NCBI RefSeq assembly: GCF_009649845.1
Contig: NZ_WJIE01000006.1
Location: forward strand, 434,001-498,000
Source: Polyangium spumosum
Lineage (GTDB): Bacteria > Myxococcota_A > Polyangia > Polyangiales > Polyangiaceae
Reading direction: 5' to 3'
DNA: 64,000 bases
Made by a program: the position numbers and the translations under genes. Shown piece by piece: positions 58,812 to 64,000 of this stretch. The stretch's first letter is position 1, and each line of letters begins with the position of its first letter. Under the pieces are notes generated by a model that worked only from the letters and a program-made list of their open reading frames with translations, was not told the origin of the DNA and did not search any database.

Positions 58812-59822
58812 TCAGCGCGACGCGCGGCTCGACGCGGCCGCCTGAGGCTCGTCGTGCTCGACGCCCCAGCGCCGCGTGGGCGCGATGCCGAGCACGGTGA
58901 GGGCCTCGCTCGCCTGCGTGAACTCGAGCAGATCACCGACGCTGATGTCGATCGTGCGGTTCGGCCCGTCGATGAAGAGCTTCGCGTCCGTCATCTTGCT
59001 GCGCACGACGAGCGGCGTGCCCGGGGAGATCAGCGCGTGGCGCAGCCGATACCGCTCGCCGTGCGGCGTGTAGGGCTCGCGGACGACGAGCTGCAATTGT
59101 TTTGACTTCAAAGGAATCACGCGGCCGCCGGCGGAGCGCTGCGCGGCGGTGGAGCCGGCGGCGGGGCCGATCCAGAAGCCGCTCGACTTCTGCTCCTCCT
59201 CGACGTCGCCGAGCCGCATGATGTAACGCGAGGTGGCGGCCGGCGAGACGTGGCAGAAGAGCGCGTCGTTGAGCACGCGGGCCGCGACGACGCGGCCGTT
59301 CACCGAGACCTGCATGCGCGTGAGCACGGCGCGGCGCAGCTCGCCGCGGAGCGCGCGGCCGATGGCGAGCGCGGCCTCGCCGCGGCGCGCGCCGCAGAAG
59401 AAGCCGACCGAGTACTCGGGCGCGCTGTTGATGCCGAGGATGGGGACCTCGGCGACGGAGTGCGAGGCGCTGAGGAGCGTGCCGTCGCCGCCGACGGTGA
59501 TGACGAGGTCGAGGCCGCGCGCGTCGAAGGCCTCACCGACGCTGCCCTCGAACGCGACGTCGACGCCGAGCACGGCGAGCGCGGCCTTGACCTCGCGCAC
59601 GGTGGCCTCGTGCTCCTCGTGCGCGGCGCGCAGGTGCGCGACGGTGGGGTCGTCGGCGGCGAGCAGGCGCTGGATGCGGCCGTTCTTGCGCTCCTCGACC
59701 TGCACGCGGTAGGCCGAGCGCTTGACGACGAGCGCGACCTTGAGCTTCGGCGCGCCCGGGGCCGCGAGGCCGTTCGTGGTCCCGGGCGCCTTCGCGCGTC
59801 GCGCGTTCGAGGCGCGCTTCAT
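58812..59822 (-). CDS. nadK: NAD kinase
   Basis: 336 residues. The NAD kinase signature VGGDGTLL and the following LGINSAPEYSVGFF segment are present, along with the later INDALF-like VLNDALFC. A 30-residue N-terminal Ala/Arg-rich extension is not typical. The enzyme phosphorylates NAD to NADP. Its ATG overlaps the stop codon of the upstream Nudix gene by 4 bases, so both are made from one transcript. Confidence 0.92.
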   Translation of the reverse strand: MKRASNARRAKAPGTTNGLAAPGAPKLKVALVVKRSAYRVQVEERKNGRIQRLLAADDPTVAHLRAAHEEHEATVREVKAALAVLGVDVAFEGSVGEAFDARGLDLVITVGGDGTLLSASHSVAEVPILGINSAPEYSVGFFCGARRGEAALAIGRALRGELRRAVLTRMQVSVNGRVVAARVLNDALFCHVSPAATSRYIMRLGDVEEEQKSSGFWIGPAAGSTAAQRSAGGRVIPLKSKQLQLVVREPYTPHGERYRLRHALISPGTPLVVRSKMTDAKLFIDGPNRTIDISVGDLLEFTQASEALTVLGIAPTRRWGVEHDEPQAAASSRASR

Positions 59823-60484
59823 GTCGAGAGCTCCGCGAGGCGGCGGAGCGCGAGCTCGGTCTTCTCGTCCTCGAGCAGGCCTTGCCGCGCGAGCGCGAGC
59901 GCCTCGTCGAGGGGGAGCGCGGCGATGGTCGCCTTGCGCTCGAGCACCGAGCCGTCCTCGGTCGGCGTGACGCGCCGCGAAGGATCGACGACCACGTGGA
60001 AGAAGAAGTGCCGCTCGCCGACCATGCCGGGGGCCGGGAACGACGAGGGGCCGAGCGGCAGGAGCGAGCGCGGATCGACCTCGAAGCCGAGCTCTTCGTG
60101 GAGCTCGCGCGTGGCGCAAAGCAGGAGGCCCTCGGGGCTCTGCTCGTCGACCTCGACGAGGCCCGCGGGCAGCTCCCAGAGGTTGCCGAGGTCGTCCCGC
60201 TCGGGGATCGGCGAGGTGTTGCGATTGCGGAGCGCGACGGGGGGACGCACGCAGGAGCGGAGGTAGACGTTGCGGACGCCTCTCTCGTCGCGGAAGTGCG
60301 CGGCGATGACCACGGCGTCGAGGCGATCCCGCAGGACGATATCGTAGGAGAAGGGCTCGCTCCGCTCGCCGTCGGGGAACGAGGCGCGGAGCATGACGCG
60401 CTGGACGCGCAGGAAGGCGGGCGAGCTCGGCTCTGCGTCCTGTTCCTGCGCGAGCAGGATGCGGGGCTTCTGGGGCAGCGGCAT
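59819..60484 (-). CDS. Nudix hydrolase (ADP-ribose pyrophosphatase-like)
   Basis: 221 residues from the ATG at 60484; one six codons upstream is possible. The Nudix box is recognisable as GLVEVDE ... ATRELHEELGF with the REL-EE glutamates that bind metal, and the preceding NLWELPAG is typical of ADP-ribose-type members. The coupling to NAD kinase points to nicotinamide nucleotide turnover. Confidence 0.88.
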   Translation of the reverse strand: MPLPQKPRILLAQEQDAEPSSPAFLRVQRVMLRASFPDGERSEPFSYDIVLRDRLDAVVIAAHFRDERGVRNVYLRSCVRPPVALRNRNTSPIPERDDLGNLWELPAGLVEVDEQSPEGLLLCATRELHEELGFEVDPRSLLPLGPSSFPAPGMVGERHFFFHVVVDPSRRVTPTEDGSVLERKATIAALPLDEALALARQGLLEDEKTELALRRLAELST

Positions 60485-60558
60485 CGCCGAGGCCCCGAGC
60501 ATACGCCGAAACGGCCGGGGCGTTACAGGACTTTTCCGGCCCAGAGCGTGGCGTCGGA

Positions 60559-61362
60559 TCAGTCTTGCAGGCAGGCGTTGAGCTCTTGCCCGCAGCCCTG
60601 CTGCACGCAGCCGAAGCAGGCCTGCGAGGGTTGTCCGCCCTGGCAGAGCCCGGAGCACTCGTTCACGCAGCTCTGCTGGCAAGTGCAGTTGAAGAGCGCG
60701 CCGAGCAGCGCGGCCGAGCCGTCGCACGGCGTGTTCATGCCGCCCTGGAGGATCTCCGAGCACGTGCTGCACGCGCCGCCGCCGCCGCCCGTGCCGCTCG
60801 CGCTCGAGCTCGTCGTGGACGAAGACGAGCTCGACCCGCCGCCCGCGCCGTCGCAGAAGCTGCCGCACTGCGCGCTGCACGAGGCGCAGGTGCAATCGTA
60901 GACGGGCTCGGCCTGCGGGTACTGGGTCAGGCAATCGTCGACGCAGAGCGAATCGGCGCAGTTCTGCGCGCAGCCGAGGAAGCCCTGACACGCCTGGCCG
61001 CAGGCGAAGATCTCGGCCTGGCAGTTGCCGAACGAGCATTGCCCGCAGGCCTCGGGATCGAAGCCGCCGCCTTGTCCGCCCTGTCCTCCCGTCCCCGCGC
61101 TGCTCGAGCTCGGTCCCGTGCCCGTGACGGCGCTGCTCGAGCTCGCGGCGCCGCCTTGTCCTCCTTGCGCGCCGACGCCGCCTTGTCCTCCCGCGCCGCC
61201 GACGCCGCCGACGCCGCCCTGCCCGCCGGCGCCGCCCACGCTGCTGCCGGTCGTCCCGCCGCTCGCGAAGAGCGAGTCCACCTGCACGTCGGCGCCACAC
61301 GCGGCGACCGAGCCGAGCCCGAGCAAGAGCGACAAAAGTCCAAGAGGAAGAGATTTCCGCAT
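60559..61362 (-). CDS. Cys-rich lipoprotein with Gly-rich linker
   Basis: 267 residues from the ATG at 61362. Lipobox VAAC, then a GGAGGQGG-type linker of about 35 residues. The remainder has many cysteines in helical hairpin-like spacing (CGQACQGFLGCAQNCADSLC, CTCASCSAQCGSFC, CFGCVQQGCGQELNAC), and two Ser-rich stretches separate the halves. A disulfide-rich surface protein; function unknown. Confidence 0.8.
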   Translation of the reverse strand: MRKSLPLGLLSLLLGLGSVAACGADVQVDSLFASGGTTGSSVGGAGGQGGVGGVGGAGGQGGVGAQGGQGGAASSSSAVTGTGPSSSSAGTGGQGGQGGGFDPEACGQCSFGNCQAEIFACGQACQGFLGCAQNCADSLCVDDCLTQYPQAEPVYDCTCASCSAQCGSFCDGAGGGSSSSSSTTSSSASGTGGGGGACSTCSEILQGGMNTPCDGSAALLGALFNCTCQQSCVNECSGLCQGGQPSQACFGCVQQGCGQELNACLQD

Positions 61363-61403
61363 GAAAGCACCTCGCGCGCGCATGGTACCTCTCCCTGCGC
61401 CGC

Positions 61404-63578
61404 ATGTCGCCGTCCACGCTGCTCTACCCGCCCCAGCCCGTCCCGCCCGCGAGCATCGACAAACTGATCGCCACGAGCTCCGTCTGCGCGTCGATCGGCC
61501 CGAGGCTCGCGCCGTACCTCGAGCACGTCGTGCTCCCCGCGAAGACGGTCGTGGTGCGCGAGGGTGAGGTCGGTCGGGAGATGTATTTCCTCGTGGAAGG
61601 CGAGGCGCACCTCCGGCGCGCGAACGTGGACCTCGGCCGCATCGGGCCGGGCGCGCACTTCGGCGAGCTCGCGCTCATCGCGGGGCGGCTGCGGACGTCG
61701 AGCGTGGTCGCGACGGAGGCGCTCACGCTCGCGCGGCTCTCGCGCGAGCAGTACGAGCGCATGTCGAAAGAAGACCCGGAGCTCGCGCTCTGCCTGACGC
61801 ACGCGCTCGTGGTGTCGCTCGGCGAGGAGCTCACCGAGATGACGGAGAACGTCGGAGCGCTCCTGCACGAGCGCTCCTTGCCGCGGCGCGTGTTCCTCGA
61901 CGTCACGGTGAACCGCGCGTGGATGCGGGTGCGGACGGGGACCGCGCTCGGCGAGCTCTTGCCGCGTGACGTCGACGGCGATCCGGTCGTGGCGGCGCTC
62001 GTGAACAACAAGGCCGTCTCGCTCGCGATGCCGATCACCTCGGACGCGCACGTCGAGCCGCTCTGCGCGTCGCACTGGGAGGGCAAGCGGGTCTATCGAG
62101 CGAGCCTCGGGCTGCTCTTGCTCGCGGCGTCGCGTCGCGTCGATCCGGATGTGTTCGTGCGGCTCGGGCCCGGGGCGGGTTTTGGTCAGCCGATCGAGCT
62201 GCTCCGGCCCGGCGCGCTCTCGCTCGTGTCGTGGGCCGAGCGCGTGACGGGGATGATGCGCGAGCTCATCGCGGAGGACGCGCCGTTCCAGCAGGAGCTC
62301 TGGACGGTGGACGAGGCGCGGAGCCACTTCGCGGAGGGAGGCGCGCGGGACCTGCTCGCGCTTCTCCGGACGTGGCGGACGGGGCACGTGCAGCTCGTGT
62401 GCGCGGGAGGCGAGGCGGTGCTGTCGATGACGCCGATGCTGCCGAGCGCCGGGCACCTCCCGCCCTTCCCGTTCCGGATCGAGGTGGACGGCGCGGCGGT
62501 GATGTTGCGGTACGGAGACGAGTCACGCGTGGCGCCGGAGGGCGGCGCGGCGCCGTCGTCGTCGCGGCTGCCCGAGGACATCCAGCCGTCGTCGGCGCGG
62601 CTCGGGGTGCGGCAGGACGAGCCCTGGTTGACGACGCTGGGCATCACGAGCGTGGGCGCGTTCAACGAGGCGTGCGTGCGGGGCAAGACGCCGGAGATCA
62701 TCCGGGTGAGCGAGGGTCAACACGAGAAGCGGATCAGCCGCATCGCCGACGCGATCGCCGGACGCGGTACGGTGCGCGTGATCTGCGTGGCGGGGCCGTC
62801 GTCGTCGGGCAAGACGACGTTCCTGTCGCGGCTGACGGTGCAGCTCCTCGTGAACGGGATCCACCCGGTGGGTTTGTCGCTGGACGACTACTACGTGGAC
62901 CGCGAGAAGACGGTGCGCGACGCGCGGGGCGAGTACGACTACGAGGCGCTGGAGGCGATCGACCTCGGCGCTTTGCGGGGCCACCTCGCGCGCATCTTCG
63001 CGGGCGAGGCGGTGAAGACGGCGCGTTACGACTTCTTGACGGGCAAGAGCCACCCCGAGGGTGGGCGCGAGGTGACGCTGCGGAGCTCGGACGTGCTCCT
63101 GATCGAGGGCATCCACGGGTTGAACCCGAGGCTCCTCGACGGGATCCTCCCGCGGGACAAGGTCTTCCGCATCTTCATCCAGCCGATGACGGCGCTGCCG
63201 TTCGACCGGGTGAACCGCATCAACGTGTCCGACGTGCGTCTGCTCCGGCGCATCGTGCGTGACCGGCACGGGCGCGGGACGAACGCGGCGGCGAACATCC
63301 AGCGCTGGCCGTCGGTGCGCGCGGGCGAGCGGAGCAACATCTTCCCGTTCCTCGCGCAGGCGGACGCGATCTTCGACTCGTCGCTGGTCTACGAGCTCGG
63401 GGTGATCAAGGTGTTCGCGGACCGTTACCTGCTCGAGGTGCCGCAAGAGCACCCGGCGTTCGTGACGGCGTACCGCTTGCGGCAGCTCATCGACAAGGTG
63501 GTGACGATCTATCCGGACCACGTCCCGCCGACGTCGATCCTGCGGGAGTTCATCGGGGGCAGCGGGTTCGAGTACTAG
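61404..63578 (+). CDS. cNMP-binding, TGS and uridine kinase-like fusion protein
   Basis: 724 residues. Residues about 20-135 form a cyclic nucleotide-binding domain (VREGEVGREMYFLVEGEA, GAHFGELALIAGRLRTSS). About 160-225 is TGS-like (VFLDVTVNRAWMRVRTG), followed by a region like the second additional domain of ThrRS. The C-terminal part is a uridine kinase/phosphoribulokinase-type domain with Walker A GPSSSGKTT at 464-472, LDDYY and YDFLTGKSHPEGG. TGS-linked uridine kinases are known; the added cNMP domain suggests allosteric control by cAMP or cGMP. The substrate is unproven. Confidence 0.85.
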   Translation: MSPSTLLYPPQPVPPASIDKLIATSSVCASIGPRLAPYLEHVVLPAKTVVVREGEVGREMYFLVEGEAHLRRANVDLGRIGPGAHFGELALIAGRLRTSSVVATEALTLARLSREQYERMSKEDPELALCLTHALVVSLGEELTEMTENVGALLHERSLPRRVFLDVTVNRAWMRVRTGTALGELLPRDVDGDPVVAALVNNKAVSLAMPITSDAHVEPLCASHWEGKRVYRASLGLLLLAASRRVDPDVFVRLGPGAGFGQPIELLRPGALSLVSWAERVTGMMRELIAEDAPFQQELWTVDEARSHFAEGGARDLLALLRTWRTGHVQLVCAGGEAVLSMTPMLPSAGHLPPFPFRIEVDGAAVMLRYGDESRVAPEGGAAPSSSRLPEDIQPSSARLGVRQDEPWLTTLGITSVGAFNEACVRGKTPEIIRVSEGQHEKRISRIADAIAGRGTVRVICVAGPSSSGKTTFLSRLTVQLLVNGIHPVGLSLDDYYVDREKTVRDARGEYDYEALEAIDLGALRGHLARIFAGEAVKTARYDFLTGKSHPEGGREVTLRSSDVLLIEGIHGLNPRLLDGILPRDKVFRIFIQPMTALPFDRVNRINVSDVRLLRRIVRDRHGRGTNAAANIQRWPSVRAGERSNIFPFLAQADAIFDSSLVYELGVIKVFADRYLLEVPQEHPAFVTAYRLRQLIDKVVTIYPDHVPPTSILREFIGGSGFEY

Positions 63579-64000
63579 AGCGCGTCGGGATCGACGCCGA
63601 GGGCGCGGAGTTTGTCGGCGAGGCGCGCTGCGAGCTCTCGACCCGTCGGGACGAGGGCGCCTTCCTTGGTGAAGAATCGAAGCTTGCCCTGGTGCACGCC
63701 GAGGAAGAGGCCGAGCTGCGCGCTCCACAGGCGTCCGGAGGCGTCGGGCGCGAGTGGTGTGTACCGGCCGTCGACGAGGTGGAAGCCCGAGAACTCCTTC
63801 GTCTCCGGGTCGAACCAGAAGTACTCGGGCGTGCGGAAGACGTCCTGGTAAATGCGCTTCTTCGTTCCTCGATCGAACGCGGCCGTGCTCGGCGCGAGGA
63901 CCTCGACGATCACGTTCGGGTACTTCCCGCCCTCGCGCGAGATGTTCCAGGACTTGCGTGGTCCACGTTGGGCGCCGAGGACGACGAAGAAGTCGGGAGC
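63575..64000 (-). CDS. Uma2-family (DUF820) restriction-endonuclease-fold protein, partial
   Basis: The 5' end lies beyond the window. The visible part starts PDFFVVLGAQRG and has YPNVIVEVLAPS and DRGTKKRIYQDVFRTPEYFW, the PD-(D/E)xK-like pattern and YxxxG(V)xEYW segment of Uma2 proteins. These are abundant in cyanobacteria and myxobacteria with little known function. Its stop codon overlaps that of the convergent kinase gene by 4 bases. Confidence 0.85.
   Translation of the reverse strand, partial: APDFFVVLGAQRGPRKSWNISREGGKYPNVIVEVLAPSTAAFDRGTKKRIYQDVFRTPEYFWFDPETKEFSGFHLVDGRYTPLAPDASGRLWSAQLGLFLGVHQGKLRFFTKEGALVPTGRELAARLADKLRALGVDPDAL

Overview
This window looks like chromosomal DNA of a myxobacterium, most likely the Polyangium/Sorangium side of the group. 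The support is indirect but consistent: GC content near 70% with strong third-position GC, several eukaryote-like Ser/Thr kinases fused to ATPase, WD40 or TPR modules, FHA-linked sigma-54 activators, two proteins with MYXO-CTERM-type tails, MopE-type and Cys-rich repeats, and many lipoproteins whose lipobox is followed by a Gly-rich GGxGG linker. No tRNA, rRNA, IS element, integrase or CRISPR array was seen. About 50 genes are called, packed on both strands with many 4-base overlaps.

Layout. 1-856: 3' part of a Cys-rich lipoprotein. 1010-8000: signalling block with a kinase/STAND/WD40 giant, an FHA sigma-54 activator and a XylR_N-STAS sensor. 8049-11239: tight operon of an outer-membrane-type protein, tsaE, an MlaE-type permease and a methyltransferase. 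11262-21082: lipoproteins, an FHA protein divergent from a kinase-ATPase-TPR protein, an SMP-30 lipoprotein, an OPT transporter and a vWA lipoprotein. 21158-23774: a second FHA sigma-54 activator, a 21-bp minisatellite, paired palindromes plus a sigma-54-like promoter, and an unknown helical protein. 23854-26981: CLC channel, flavin reductase behind a 20-bp palindrome, a double-USP protein and a 40-residue membrane peptide. 27052-28889: a two-gene ATPase/TOPRIM pair, the best candidate for a defence system. 28917-33570: beta-barrel protein, an N-terminally truncated hybrid kinase, a nicotinate phosphoribosyltransferase-like protein and a peptidase M15/SLH lipoprotein. 33580-33802: consecutive hairpins ending in a perfect intrinsic terminator, a candidate small RNA.

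33881-49511: mixed metabolism (ArsA-type ATPase, APS reductase, HAD phosphatase, LarA-like protein, aldo/keto reductase, HExxH protein, adenylosuccinate lyase), surface proteins and another kinase with its TPR partner. 49508-55692: gamma-glutamyltransferase, a Cys-rich MYXO-CTERM protein and a three-lipoprotein operon headed by a PHM-like copper monooxygenase. 55765-64000: citrate synthase, DUF1415-like protein, HU-type protein, a Nudix/NAD kinase operon, a Cys-rich lipoprotein, a cNMP-TGS-uridine kinase fusion and a partial Uma2-family protein.

The recurring themes are phospho-signalling (kinases with FHA and STAS readers), sigma-54 control, and a large secreted or lipidated proteome. The items most worth follow-up are the ATPase/TOPRIM pair, the sigma-54 circuit at 21158-23774, the structured intergenic RNA, and the copper monooxygenase operon with an altered metal ligand.
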